A stretch of 64,000 nt of DNA from Isoetes taiwanensis. Lineage: Eukaryota; Streptophyta; Lycopodiopsida; Isoetales; Isoetaceae. Below the pieces are notes generated by a model that worked only from the letters and a program-made list of their open reading frames with translations, was not told the DNA's origin and ran no database searches. Shown here piece after piece: positions 45,680 to 58,165 of the stretch. Numbering within the stretch: position 1 is the first letter of the stretch; every line of letters begins with the position of its first letter. The position numbers and the translations under genes are program-made. Location: NCBI GenBank assembly GCA_021234155.1, contig JAJEKV010000056.1, positions 1,717,330 through 1,781,329 of the forward strand, read 5' to 3'.

Positions 45680-48513
45680 CTCTTGACATTGCAAAGTCCT
45701 CTCTGGCGCAAAAAGGGTGTCTAAATGCCTTTAGCCATCCGAGCATAATCCTTCCTTGGCCCTCGCTTAGGCGGCTAGTAGAAGCCCGTGCTTGGACTTC
45801 CTCTTGTCCCTCGGCTTCCTTTGCTTTCCGATCTTTATATTCTCTAAGAATATCGGGATAAGCTTCTAAAACATTGCCACGCACCCATGAAGCGCCCTCC
45901 AAAGGTTTGTGTTTTAACTTAACCAAATATTGTCTTGAACCACTAGTGGATTTATCCGCCAAAATTGTTTCGGCTCTAGAACTCGGAATCATCAATCAAT
46001 TCGCTCGCTTAACCTCCCAAGTTGAGGTAACTCCTTACCATGATAAGCCTTTAGGAATGAAACATTCACTACATCATGCATTTTCCAACCTTGAGGCAAT
46101 CTTAATTGATATGCATTCTCATTGACCACTTTAATAACTTGAAATGGTCCATGGAAACGGGGTGCCAACTTAAGATCCTTCTTGCGCGCATCTTTCTTAA
46201 AGTGGCCTAATCTCCTTCCTTAAAAACCATTGGTTGCCGCAACTTAGATGATTTATTTGCAAAAGATGCTTGAGCATCTCGAATACGAGCTTGAAGCAAG
46301 TCTATGAGATCCTTATGCTCAATAACCAAATCATCGCCACTGGAACATCCTCACACACTCGAAAAGAGTGGCTCCCGCCTGGTGACCATAGACCGCCCAA
46401 AAGAGGTCATCTTTATGGTAGACCGATAGGTATTATTATACACAAATTCAGCAATAGGCAAATACTCTTCCCAATGACCTTGATGTTCATTGACAAACCC
46501 CCTTAAGATGGAACAAATAACTTTATTTACCACCTCGGATTGTCCATCAGTTTCTGGGTGAAAAGCAGTGGAGAACCTCAACTCTGTCCCCAATTGCATA
46601 AATAATGCTTTCCAGAATTTACTAGTAAACTTTGTATCACGATCGGATACAATAATCTTTGGCAACCCATGTAGCCTAAATATCTCTTTGATAAAGAGCG
46701 TGGCCGCACTATAAGCCGTCAACTTATCCGAACAAGGAATAAAATGAGCGTGCTTAGTTAAACAATCAACAATTGTCCAAATGATGTTGTTCTTGCGAGA
46801 ACTGGGAGGAAGACCAACAATAAAATCCATAGTGATCTGTTCCCACTTTGCAACCGGAATAGGCAAGGATAAAGGAATACCATGAGGTTTCTTGTTCGCT
46901 TTCTTTATCCGTTGACAAGTAACACAATGCCGAATATGAACCAAAACATCTCTCCGTAATCCAGGCCAAATAAAGTATGGTTCAAGCTTTGCCAAAGTTG
47001 CCCCCACGCCCCGATGACCAGAGGTGCATCATGGACTTCTTTAAGAATAAGTGATCGAAAATTCGAACAATGCATAGCTTTGGACCTTTATACAAGAACC
47101 CATTAACGATCTTATATCCATATGCATTGCCATTTTGAGCTAACAACCAAATATCCTTATAATCAGGTTGATGGCATACAATGGCTTCATTTCCTCCAAA
47201 TGGTTGGATTGTGCTATAGAAAGAGAACAAACCGCATAACGCCTCTACTTAAAGCATCAGCTACAACATTCTCTTTACCGGGACGATAATCCATCGAGAA
47301 ATCATATTATTCGCGCATAAAAGCAACCCATTTCAACCGCCTTTCCGATAATGTTTTACGTGAAACAATGTGCCTAATGCTTTGGTGGTCAGTCAAAATA
47401 TGAACTATTGACCCTATAAGATAGGGTCGCCACACTTTCAAAGCATGAATGATGACTAGAAATTCCTTATCATAAACACTATATCTACTTTTCGCGGTCG
47501 AGAAAACTTCCGACTTTCATAAGCAATAGGATGACCATCCTCGCATCAAAACCGCGCCCAAAGCCATACCACTTGCATCAACACATAACAAGAAAGGTAG
47601 ACCAAACTTTGGCAAACGCAGAAACGGGAGGATTAACCATGGCATCCTTTAAAACTTGGAAAGCAAACCGATGATTATGATTCCATTGAAAGGAACGTCT
47701 TTTCAGAAAGCAACAAATATAAATCTGAAGCTAAACGAGCAAAATTCTGTACAAACTTCCTATAATAACCGTGATAAGCCCAAAAGGAACGCATAATGCA
47801 AAGAACGGAAGTAGGTACAAGCCAATCCACAATTGCTTGTACCTTTTTTGGGATCAACTTTAAGACCCTCAAAACAAAACAATATGACCCAAATATTCAA
47901 TTTCGATTGGAAAATATATACTTTTCTTAGGATTAAGAGTAATAGACTCCTCCCTTAACCGACGGAAAACCTCCCGCAAATGCAAGTAATGGTCTTCCTC
48001 GGACTTACTAAAAACTAATATGTCATCAAAGAACACGACAACATAAACCCCATGCACATCTTCAAATATTCGCCCCATTAGCCTCGCAAAAGAAGCTGGC
48101 GCATTTGTAAGTCCAAATGGCATGACTAAAAACTCATAATGTCCAAAGGTTGTCCTAAACGCAGTCTTGTGAACATCTTCAGGCGCAACCTTAAGTTGCC
48201 AATACCCTGACTTAAGATCAAGACGGCTAAAAACTGTGGCACCTTGGAGTTGATCAAACAAATCATCCGCCCTTGGTATAGGAAACCGATTCTTTATGGT
48301 TATCTTATTCAAAGCGCGATAATCTATACACATGCGCCAGGAATTATCTTTTTTCTTAACCAACAAGACAGGAGCACCAAAAGGTGAAGAACTATGGCGG
48401 ATCAATCCGGCTTGAAGTAACTCATCAAGCTGGCGCCTAATCTCAACTTGTTGGCCATGCATTCTCCGATAAGGAGCTTGATTAGGAGGTTCTTTCCCAG
48501 GAAGAAGATCAAT
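45680..48513 (-). CDS. Element 1 pol, downstream part: RT, RNase H, integrase, chromodomain
   Basis: In sense from 48513: reverse transcriptase with LIRHSSSPFGAPVLLVKKKD, CIDYRALNKITIKN, FSRLDLKSGYWQL, the catalytic loop VVFFDDILVFS (~48010-48045) and YLGHIV. RNase H-type sequence follows at about 47870-47230, with breaks. Integrase has the zinc-binding HIRHCVTCQ (~46920) and a core with TMDF, SDRDTKF and HPETDGQSE, giving the D, D and E residues. The end (45995-45680) has QYLVKLKHKPLEGASW, a chromodomain-like fold that in chromoviruses guides insertion to marked chromatin. Several frameshifts are present. Nested element 2 cuts the frame just before the RT. Confidence 0.88.
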
Positions 48514-48518
48514 CCTGT
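48514..48518. other. Target-site duplication of element 2 (left)
   Basis: CCTGT here and at 61624-61628 directly flanks the TGTGACG...CGTCACA ends of element 2. Confidence 0.95.
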
Positions 48519-50067
48519 TGTGACGTCCCCTACTCGTGTACAGTGCTCTCACCGTATACAAACAGGAGTTCTTCCCCCACACCAGCTCCATGCTGATACA
48601 GGGCCCTCCACATATCACTGCACCCGTAACGAGTCCCAGTGGGAAGAGTGAAGGTGTCATTCTACCCTGTCTCCCTCAGGGCCTACCTAGCTGCGGAAGC
48701 GTAAACATACATGTCAGTACCAACAGAATCCTCCATCCACCCAGAGGGGTGGTATATCAACATCTGCATAGACAGTGGTCAGCACATCACATGGGGAATC
48801 CTACCCAAGGCTCAGACTCAAGGGGTGACTGACGGCTTGGGTCTCCAGAGTTCATTGCAGACAGAATTCATGGCAATGGATTTGGCTGGCATAAGAACAT
48901 GGCATAGGGTTGTCCACTCCATCCGCCCCTCCTGTGCACACTTTGCAGAGTAGGCTGAAAAGTGTCGGGACCTGACTGTAGCCCGCCGGATGCATAGCCG
49001 AAGGGGCTATTCCTGGGTCTCATCCTCCCAGTTCCGAGGGGGCAGGTAGGGATCACTCCCTCCAGAGATCTACATGCTAACTCAAGGTGACTAGAGGGCC
49101 ACTGCCCGTATTCGACTGAACCCACTGGAAAGTGTACACCACTTCACGGGTGTCGAGCCCATGCCTTACCCGCACTCAGTGGTAAGCCATTAGACCTAGT
49201 CACAATGATCCCCGGTAGGCTTTACACACCAGGGGGATCGTTCAAGAGTCAGGACATGAACCTCCTTCTTAGCCAGTCTGGCCCCTTCACCCACAACCAG
49301 GTGTGGCTCTTGTACACAGGCCGAATCTACAGTGTGCTAGAGAGGCTACTCTAGGAGCATCAACTACAAGCTTTAGGGCCTCTACCCCCCTTCCCAATAC
49401 AAGGAGTTCACAGAGATACATCATCCAAATACATCACAGAAGAACTAAAGAACTAGATCTAATCATAGAGTTAGGTTCTTTAGTTAGTGTCCGAGATCTA
49501 AGATCTAGATAGCTACTATGGGCAATTTAATAGTCTAAACCTACTGATTCTATGACTAGAAGACGGTTTAAGCTATTAAATTGACCAAATACCTGATCCT
49601 TGAGTGGCTCCTCCTGACCTGAGTTCAACCATCCTGCTGAGCTGATCGAATTCAGGGGAACTGATGGCGCAATTCGCTCGGGCAGCGTCTGGGAGGCGGT
49701 TTTGGCTCCTGGGGCAGCCAAAACTGAGCTCTAAAACCCTAAGGACGAAAAACTAGCAAGCTAGGGTTTTCCTACCCTAAATAGACATGGGGGTTTAGGC
49801 TAGGGTTTCCAATTACCCAATTTGGCATGTGGGATAATTGGAAAGGCCCCACTTGCCTTTAATGGCTAGGTGGCAAAATATGCCAACATGGAAAGGTGTG
49901 CCCTCATTAATGTGCACATTAATAATATATGAACACTCCTAGCAAGTTGCCCCTAGGGCTACTTACCTGGCTATCCGTTGGCGTACACGTCAGTCGGAGT
50001 GGCGTGTACGCGTGACGGGGCAGTACAGTATACGTCTTGGGACCGTATACTGTGCTGGAACGTCACA
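48519..50067 (-). repeat. Element 2, 3' LTR
   Basis: 1549 bp, with TG...CA ends as inverted TGTGACG/CGTCACA. It is nearly identical to 60069-61623 over long runs, with clustered differences at about 49037-49110, 49285-49345 and 49615-49695. Open frames inside (e.g. 48711-48953, 49303-49512) are shared by both copies but look accidental. Confidence 0.95.
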
Positions 50068-50930
50068 TTCTCCCCACCTTGAATTGATGCTGTCCGCAGC
50101 ATCGTGGGTCTCCCCACCTTGGGATCTTCCTAATCTGCAATCTGCAATCAACGTGATGCGTACAATATAATAGTTATACATTTACCAGGATTACCCTAAG
50201 GTAATATTTTTAAAACATTATTACGTCATTATACCATGGAATACTTATCAATTCATAGCACCATTAACAAGTTATTCACTATCTTAAGTTAGACAAAATT
50301 TCAACATTTCGTATCTATAATTATTGTCCGAGGTACTCTTCATTCCTTGCAACACATTCCAACAAAACTTGTGTTGCAAGTCTTCGTAGCTCGACCTCCT
50401 TGCCCTCCGGAGCGCTCTACTGGCCTGCAGGTCGACACTACGTTAGTACCGTTTTAATTATTTAATAAATTTTGGTTATATGGTGACCACCCCACCTATC
50501 TACATGAATGCATGGCTAATCTCCCGGCGTAGGAAGAGGATGAATCTTCCATAATGGCCGTGGAGACAGCGCCTATATGCCTATATGCCGCTCATGCCTA
50601 CACCTCTAGTTGCCCAGCGTGGAGGATATCCTTCTCGCGTGGGGGGCGTGAAGGATGGATTCCTCCTATCAAAGCATATATGGGGCTAAAGGTGCTTTCC
50701 CTATCAATGCATTCCTTAATGACCTCTTTTCTCTCGAGGTCGTCTCCTTCCGTGGGACAGAAGTAGACTTTCTAATCTACCTTCCACTCGCCCACGCGGA
50801 AACGCGGTCATGCCTACATTGACATTACACCACGCCCTAGAGATCACCGTAGTGGTCTCATCATCGGTAACAACGCATGCGACCCATACCAAGCATAGGT
50901 TGCATGCGTAGATTAATCTATACAAGAATT
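50068..50930 (-). other. Element 2, 3' untranslated region
   Basis: This lies between the end of the pol frame (stop near 50921) and the 3' LTR. It starts with the polypurine tract at 50068-50079. A short inverted repeat surrounds GATGCTGTCCGCAGCATCG near 50085. A GC-rich part at 50520-50760 has no motif. Nothing coding is supported. Confidence 0.55.
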
Positions 50931-53640
50931 AACCTACACAAATCGACATGCCTGAGCCGATTTCTTCGGAGATGACCTTGCCGTCCCATTGCTCCATAAA
51001 CCGTGGGTACCGCTTTTACTAAATCCTTCTTAAGTACCCACGTCGCGTCTTCCAGCGGCAAGTGTTTCCACTTGACCAAGTATTGAGGAACTCCGTCCTC
51101 CTTGTCTTCTTGAAAGCTTTATCAAGAATCATTTCGGAACTATTTCCATTTTGCTCCTCCGTCATTTCCAACAACGTTGGAGTGTCCAAGACTTTCGCCT
51201 GATTTGGATTATGCTTCTTCAACAAACTCACGTGGAAGACCTTATGAATCTTTAGGTGTGCTGGCAAATCCAACTTGTAGGATTGATTACCTACTCTCTT
51301 GATTATTCTGAAGGGTCCAGCCCACCTTGGAGCAAGCTTCTTGCAATTGCCAATCCCGAGCCACTGCTTTACCTTTATCTTGAGCCATACATCATCTCCA
51401 ACTTTGAACTCTCGACATTCGATGCTTGTCGGCGATGCTCTTTCCGACGACTTCTTGTCGCTAGCAGATAACCTCGAACTTCTTCCACGAAGCCTTTGAT
51501 ATCGGCCAACATCTGGCTGCGAAACTTCTACTTTTTGACACGGGTTGTGCCAAGTGTCCGGAGTTAGCAATCGATAGCCATAATTGATCATAAATGGCGA
51601 CATTTGGGACGATTCACGCTTGGTGCTATTGTATGCAAACTCCACCAAGTGAATAAATTCTTCCCACATACTTTGCTTATTCCGCATATAGTTTCTTAGC
51701 ATGTCTTCTAAGATCCTGTTGGTCCGCCTCCGCCCCGCCGTCCGTCTGAGGATGATACGCCCGTGCTCATGGATAGCTTGGTCTGAATCGTCGCGAAAGA
51801 GGTCTTGCCAAAAGGCACTCATGAACGGGTCCCTCGGCCGGAGATAATCTCCCTTGGCATGCCATGAAGCCCGAAGATCTCTTTGGTGAAGAGCTTTTTG
51901 TTGTATCCATAGTCGTATCGTGGTCCCGCAAGGCACAAAATGTGCCATCTTCGACAACTTGTCCACCACTACCATCAAGGCATCCTTGCCTCTCGCCGTT
52001 CTTGGGAGTCCCGTGATGAAATCCATGCCGATGACCTCCCACTTAGCGTTTGGCACCGCTAATGGCTCTAATGCCCCCTCGAATTGAAGCTGCTCGCCTT
52101 CGTCTGGCTGGCATAGCTGACATTCCTTGATGTAGCGAGCTATTTGCTTCTTCATTCTCGCCAATAATAGCTGCTTTGCAAGACTTTGAAATATGTTTTC
52201 ATGAATCCCGCGATGACCAGGCTATTGGGTGTTGCAGCGTGTCATGGAGGATCAACTTCCTTACACGATGATTGGGCACGCGACAACTTGTTCTTATGGT
52301 ATAACAGGTTGCCTTCCTTCTTATAATGCTTGAAGGCCTCCCGCTCTTTATCTGTTCTAGCCTCCTTAGAGAGGCTTGCCCATACTTCCCTGAAATCCAC
52401 ATCCGTTGGCAAGGACTCTTCAATCTTCTTACCAAAGTCATTTGGAGGCGTCGAAATTGCATTGCAATGCACTCTAGTTGTCAGGGGATGCCTTGAAAGC
52501 GCATCTGCTACCACATTGAGCTTCCCCGGCTTGTAGACTATATCAAAGTCATATTCTTCGAGGAACTCCATCCATCTCCGTTGCCTCAGATTAAGGTGTG
52601 GTTGCGTGAATACATATTGGAGGCTCTGATGGTCGGTATCCAATTGGAACTTCCTTCCCAAGAGATAGTGCCTCCATATTCTTAATGCCCTGACAACCCC
52701 AAGCAATTCCTGGTCGTGCGTTGGGTAGCGCGTCTCGGCGTCGTTCATCTTTCTGGAATCATACGCTACCACACGCTCTTCTTGCATAAGCACTGCACCT
52801 GTAGCTATCTTACTGCGATCCTGTTGCTACAAGCTTATCTTTCTCCGGTCCGCAAGGTCAAGGGGTCGCCGTCGAGCTTCTTTCAACAATTCAAACCCCT
52901 TTTGGGCTTTCTTGTGCCAATGCTCTACCCAGTCTTTCACCTTCTCTGCCCTCGTCAGGTCTGTTAACGGGGCTGCTATCTTAGCAAAGTTCTTCACGAA
53001 CTTCCTGTAGTACCCTGCTAGACCGAGAAAACTTCTGACCTCGTGCACATTCTTCGGCGCCGGCCACTGAATTACTGCTTCAATCTTGGCGGGGTCCGTC
53101 GAGATGCCTTCTGCCGAGATCACATGACCAAGGTATTCCACCTTCTCTCATTTGCGGTGGCACCGACAACTTGGCATGCATAACTGGTGCCTCTTCAACT
53201 TCTCTAGCACCCTTCTCAAGTGTTGCGTGTTCTTCAAGGGATCTCGCTATACACCAAAATGTCATCAAAGAAAACAATCACAAAGGTGTCCGGGAACTCC
53301 CTCGAAGATATCGTTCATGAGCCTCATGAACGTTAAGGGGGGCATTTGATAAGCCAAAAGGCATCACCGCGGAACTCATAATGCCCATCTGGCGTCCCGA
53401 AGGCTGGTCTTGTGGATATCTTCCTCCTTTATCCAGGTATCGATGATAACCTCGACCTTAAGTCGATTTTGGAGAAGATCTTTGCTCCTTGAAGCTGATC
53501 CATCAAGTCGTCGATCTTGGAAGCGATACTTGTTCTTAATGGTGTGCTTATTCAACTGTCGTAGTCTATGCACATCCTCAAAGATCCATCCTTCTTCTTG
53601 ACAAAAGAATGGGCGCTCCAAACGGCGAGACACTAGGTCT
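50921..53640 (-). pseudogene. Element 2 pol: RT, RNase H, integrase, chromodomain-like tail
   Basis: In sense from 53640: reverse-transcriptase traces RQLNKHTIKNKY (~53540) and FFDDILVY (~53265), then [11 protein letters not shown] and [20 protein letters not shown] (53141-52980). RNase H reads VAYDSRKMNDAETRYPTHDQ and ends VVADALSRHP (52793-52480). The integrase zinc part has YIKECQLCQ (~52120); the core has GMDFITGLP (~52025) and RDPFMSAFWQDL (~51830), and the HPQTDGQTE region is garbled. Farther on come KLAPRWAGPF and HKVFHVSLLK. The tail LPLEDATWVLKKDL (~51060-51010) is chromodomain-like. Frames shift many times although individual motifs are well kept; part of this may be sequence error. 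Confidence 0.85.
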
Positions 53641-54177
53641 AATGAAACCTAGGTCGAAAGCAGCCCCCGCAGCCTGCTTCACTCCGACAACTCCCCGCGT
53701 TGTCATTCTATATGGAGCCTTGCTTGTAGGCTTTTGTTCCCCTGTTCGAAAGTGCTATCTCGCTTTTCGACTCCCCTATAAGGAGGGAGCCGCTTGATCT
53801 CATCGGAAAGAGATCGTGGAACTCCGTGATCAACTTAGCTATTTGCTTCGCAACTTGTCGAGCATCTTGTCTTCTTTGCTTCCTTCCAATTCCGCTCGCT
53901 AATCTCAAGCTTGAAGATGTATGCTACTTGCTCACTCGGATGCACTTGAACAGTAGTTTAGAAGACATGCACCGCATGATGGGAACAACTTCTTTACTGT
54001 TATCTCAATGATCTTGCGGGCGTTGGGAAGGTCACCTTCCGCTTTCCACAATCAATAATGGCCCCTGCTGGTCCAAGGTACTCCATACCTATTATCAAGT
54101 CATACTTGCCAATGCCCATTACTTCTGCCCCCATCTGGATCTTAATCCCCGGCAAGTCGATGTCAAAGTTGATTCTT

Positions 54178-54408
54178 TTACCGATGCCGTCGCTTTATCG
54201 CTCCACTTGCTAAGACAACGGGCCTTGGCTTTGACTTTAATGGTTTCAACTTCAACATTTGAACCATTCTGGGAGATGCAAAGTTATGGCTACTTCCCGA
54301 ATCTATCAGGACTATAAATGACTTGGCCTTGGCCTTTCCCACTGTGGAAATTACTTTATACTCGCTCTCTGCTTGCTTTCTGTATCTATTGCGGCAAAGA
54401 TATGACAC
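54178..54408 (-). CDS. Element 2 aspartic protease segment
   Basis: The minus-strand frame contains FIVLIDSGSSHNFASPRMVQ, the D-S-G active site of retroviral-type aspartic proteases, which process the polyprotein. The flanking frames are broken and the rest of the domain is hard to follow. It lies between the gag zinc knuckle and the reverse transcriptase, the usual gypsy order. Confidence 0.8.
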   Translation of the reverse strand: MSYLCRNRYRKQAESEYKVISTVGKAKAKSFIVLIDSGSSHNFASPRMVQMLKLKPLKSKPRPVVLASGAIKRRHR

Positions 54409-54449
54409 TCACCACGAGATGTAGTCGCGGGCCTCCTCGCCGCCGCCGT

Positions 54450-55766
54450 CGATCAAAGTGTCCCAATCTCCCAACTCGCTATGGCTGCACTCATGACATA
54501 TGGGCGGTTATTTGTTCTATGGCCTTGGTGGAAACACCTAAAGCAAAGCTGCTTTTCTATGCACTCTGTCTCTTCTCCTTGGGCATGGCTGAGAAAGGAT
54601 CGCGACCGGCTTTGGAGTAGTTTGACCCTTCTGTTTGTCTTTGAAGGATACCGCCTTCTCCTGCTGCTTCCCTTGATTGCCACTATATGGGGCTCTAGCT
54701 GGTCTGGCCGTTTGTTCTCGGGTTGGCTCACTGCTGCCACCGCCTTTATCTTGGTAATACCGCGCCTCGCCCGCTATTCCGGGGTCCGTTTCCTTGCAAA
54801 CTTATTGCCTTGGACTCCGCCGAGCATCTTTTCTCGGGTTTATTGCCCTTACAAACTTGCGGATCTCCTCGTTCGGGCCTTCAATGTAGCTTTCCACTGC
54901 GTGCTTCTCACCTAACTTTGGCACATACTGACCTTAGCCTCATAAATTCCTCCGTGTATTTACATGTCTTGATTTGTTGCCTTGCTGCAACTGTAGAATT
55001 CTTTGCATCATCTTTGGACTTGTGTTCTCTTGGGACGTAATGGCGCTTTTGAAGGCTTTTAGCAAACTTCTTGAACCCGCAAGCATCCTCGCTTAAGCCA
55101 TGAGCCTTGGCATAGCCCTTCCACCAAATGCGTCTTTGCTCCCTTCCGGGTTATTTGTTGCCACCACCGCCTTTATCCTTATCCTTCATACCATAGGCAT
55201 TGCCAGATTCGCTCATCTCGTCAAGCCAAGCCTCTTTGCCTCCATGCGACCTTTGTTCGCTTCGAGAATTGCTCGAGCTTCCTGGCCTTCCAAACATTTC
55301 CCAATGCGGAGTCTACTTTCTTTCGATAGTCGAGGTTCTTGTGTCCCTTTGTCGTCCGTCCGGTGGTTCCTCGCCTTCGCCGATGCGCTCGGACTTGGTT
55401 CTCGCTCTTCTTCTTCCTCGAATGAGTCTGAATCTGAGCTTGAGTCGGAGGAGTCCGAGCTGGGGACCTTCCTCTTGCTCCTCTTCTTGTCTCTACTGTT
55501 CTCCGAGCTGATGCTTGCGGCGGTTGAGCCGTTACCACCGAACACCGCTCCTTTTGCGCGCTAGCAAAGCCTTTATCCGCCGAGGTCCGTCCTCATTTGC
55601 GATATTTCTTCTTCCGGGGTCATTTGTCCAAATTCTTCAAGCAGGTTCCTTGTCGGGCGTGGCACGGGTGAACTCGCTCCCTCAGAAGTTCCCCAGTAGT
55701 TGTCGTTCTCTCAAGCGCTCCGGGCCTCTAGCTGCATACACAAGTGATTCATATCTACATGGTTAG
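54450..55766 (-). pseudogene. Element 2 gag with zinc knuckle
   Basis: The frame probably starts near 55757 (MNHLCMQLEAR). Downstream come EEFGQMTPEEE, an acidic Ser-Asp-Glu tract (SSDSSDSSSDSDSFEEEEE, ~55460-55400), a Lys/Arg part (AILEANKGRMEAKRL) and a zinc-knuckle-like LCFRCFHQGHRTNNRPY (~54540-54490). The last Cys of the CX2CX4HX4C pattern reads Arg through CGC instead of TGC. Several frameshifts occur. Gag forms the particle and the knuckle binds RNA. Confidence 0.7.
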
Positions 55767-55909
55767 TTTTCCTTGCTTTCTTGCATTATTTATGTTTGTT
55801 GGCATGGTTGAGGGGACACAAAATATATCAACAAAACATTTATAGTGCCAGAGAATGTTATATTTATATTTTATATTACACTAATACAAGAACTTGCAAC
55901 TACTGCTAA

Positions 55910-57438
55910 TCATTTCTGTTGATGCCGGTAAGATGGATTATCCTCCAAGAACTTTTTCACTTGGGCTGTTCCCACTGAATGGCCCAAGTTCCTAAGGACA
56001 TTGGCTGGAGATCCACCCTGTAATGCTCTTGCTAAATCTTCTATTCTGCGGTGGGAGGTATAAGCCGTCATCACCGGACAGCCTTTGCTGCCGCCAGAAG
56101 GTATGGCTAAGTCGAAGACGTCGAGTGCTACCGCTCTTTTCACCAGGATTGCATACTCGGTGTTAAGGGGTAGCCGTGCATGCCGGCCGAATCCTGAGAG
56201 TGCAATCAGCAACGATACTCCTTCCTCGCCTCTGGGGGTGAACTTGCGGTGGATAACCGCTATTCTTCCATCCATCAGCAGTGGCAGGTAATAGCGTAGT
56301 GACCTGTCGTTGCGAGACGGGTCCTCGGCCACTCGGTATCCATTTCATGTCCGCCTCAAATCATCAACCTCCACCGTGGTGAGCCCTGTCAGAGTCCCCG
56401 ATCAAGGTCAAGCCCTCCCCGAGGTCAATTCGGCCGCCCTATCCCGGGAGGTGCTGCGGACGAAGCTTGCCGTTAGGATGTTTGAGGTCGTGATAGCGGA
56501 TCCCCATCTGCTCCTCAAGAGCAAGGAACTCTTCCTCCGTTGGGTAGCTTGTTTCTCAGGCTTTGTGCGCCTCCATAATCTGCACCGATATTGTTGTAGG
56601 CTTGGATGTCGGAGGTAAACTCTCCCCGTAAGTGTCGGCTTCCCTTACTTGGAGGGGAAGTCGGACTCTCCTGACGATGAAGTCGCCCAAGTCTGTTCTT
56701 CGGAGTTGGTGCAGCAACTCTTCAGGTCGCATACTCCCTTTCCCTCGCATTAGGAGGTTTTGAATGTCGCTTAGGAGCGTAAACTCCTCACCTTCTCGAT
56801 TATAATGGGAGCTAGGCTTGTGATGCCTAACCCGAGGGGTGGCGCGACCGAGAGGGGCGGCTTCTTTTCAAGTCTTGCCACTCCTGCTCCGCTTGTCGCC
56901 GCTTCCTCCGCTAGGTCGAAGCTCGACATCGTCTTCCTCCTCCTCGCATTCCCGCTCATCCGAAGTCTTCTTCCTTCCCTTCCCCGCCTCGCTCATACTT
57001 GTGTGAGGAGCCGTTGTTGTTCTCGCCGCTATGGCTAATGGGTCCACGCCCATGGGGGAATGGAGGTTTCCCCACGGTGTTCTCGCACGGTGGGTGAGAA
57101 AGATTGCCGTGGCAAGTGTTGAAAGAGAAGTACTTGGTCCCGCTGGGATTAGGACCATTGGCTCGGTGTGCGGGCGCTTTGTTTGTGAGGTATTTGGGCA
57201 TGTTCGGGACATCGCCTAATGCCGCCGCAGTGGACCGTCTAGGAACAAAATATCCTACACAAGGGGAGTTGCACTAGCGCAGTTCTACCCTAGCTTGAAA
57301 CTCGGGACTCTACTATAAGCCGGGTAGGTGTGCAAGGTTGCTTGGACGTCTACCTCCTTCCTGAAGATCCAGGAAGATTTGGTCGACGCCGGCCTCAAAG
57401 AAGATATTGCCTGCACCATCTCCGAAATCGGTTGCCAT
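55910..57438 (-). CDS. Element 2 accessory gene B, unrecognised protein
   Basis: The first ATG after the internal TATA box is at 57438 (MATDFGDGAGN). Frames then shift several times: a Gly/Asn/His-rich part (FPHGRGPISHSGENNNGSSH, ~57065), a charged part (ERECEEEEDDVELRPSGGSG, ~56940), an RMRP-type stretch (MRPEELLHQLRRTDLGDFIV, ~56730-56670), and finally a clean 140-codon frame at 56332-55910. That last part contains LPLLMDGRIAVIHRKF, SLLIALSGFGRHARLPLNTE and VKKFLEDNPSY before the stop. It looks like a globular domain, but I do not recognise a family. Its place, before gag and behind its own TATA box, parallels the histone-like gene. It could be a structural, capsid-like or chromatin protein. 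Confidence 0.55.
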
Positions 57439-57551
57439 TGATTAATTGCAGAAGAGGGTAACAAACGGTTGCAAGAGCGCCTCAGGGAGTTGGGAAATCG
57501 GCTAGAAGGGCAGGAGCAGATTTGTAGGGTGCTATCTGAGAAGTGAGGGGT

Positions 57552-57561
57552 CTATTTATAG
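57552..57561 (-). promoter_or_regulatory. Internal TATA box before accessory gene B
   Basis: CTATAAATAG in sense, an excellent plant TATA box, lies 114 bases before the ATG at 57438. It is followed by CCCCTCACTT, similar to the text after the other internal TATA box (59500-59509). Confidence 0.7.
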
Positions 57562-57752
57562 AAAAGGGGAAAACCCTAATTTTTGGATGACTTGAAAAAT
57601 TTCCTAGGATTGGGTAATTCTAACTTATCTGAGGTTAAAATAGGAGTTTGAGGACTATAGGAGATGCTTGAACAAGGCTAGGTTACCTTAAAGATGCTAT
57701 GCAGTAGGTTGAAGGTGACTTTGACAAGTCCTGGTGAAGAATTGGTAAGAGG

Positions 57753-57819
57753 TCTCACAGCTTGCGCCTCGCTTCAAAACTAACTTTTTGTTTTGCGACC
57801 AGGCGCGAGCTGTGAGACA
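57753..57819. repeat. 67-bp inverted repeat, copy A
   Basis: Arms GTCTCACAGCTTGCGCCTCG and, inverted, GTCTCACAGCTCGCGCCTGG surround a loop of about 27 bases rich in A and T (AAACTAACTTTTTGTTTT). It lies upstream of the accessory gene B TATA box. Confidence 0.9.
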
Positions 57820-57950
57820 TCAGTCTCATTTCGATCAAAGATGTCCAACTTGGGTAAACTAATGGTGTAAGGGTGATGGGCTCATCAAATTAGGCAGAAT
57901 CGACCCCTTATTTGGTCAATTTGGAGCTGTTTTGGTCAAGCTTGGGCGAG

Positions 57951-58017
57951 GTCTCACAGCTTGCGCCTCGCTTCAATACTAACTTTTTGTTTTGCGACGA
58001 GGCGCGAGCTGTGAGAC
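57951..58017. repeat. 67-bp inverted repeat, copy B
   Basis: Nearly identical to copy A; the loop reads AATACTAACTTTTTGTTTT. It lies 149 bases past the stop of the histone-like gene and upstream of gene B. Confidence 0.9.
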
Positions 58018-58165
58018 ATCATGTCTCTCGGCTCCCAAATGTCCTATTCCACTGAAATAAAAGCTAAAACTTATTAATTTGCTCTAATTACCCAAGTTTA
58101 TGTCATCAAGGTACACAAAATTGCTCTATATTACAAAATTTTTTAATTATTTACAACAAAAGTTT

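Noticed and set aside
48536-48953. ORFs shared by both LTRs of element 2 (also 60086-60502)
   Set aside because: Duplicate presence follows from LTR identity; no motif, and they are antisense to the element.
50428-50442. CCTGCAGGTCGAC, identical to part of a cloning polylinker
   Set aside because: Only 13 bases match and the flanks continue as element 2 sequence, so vector contamination is unlikely.
57753-58017. Histone-mRNA-type 3' stem-loop after the histone-like gene
   Set aside because: The animal histone stem-loop is a 6-bp stem with a 4-base loop. These are 19-bp stems with ~27-base loops, and copies also lie upstream of the gene.
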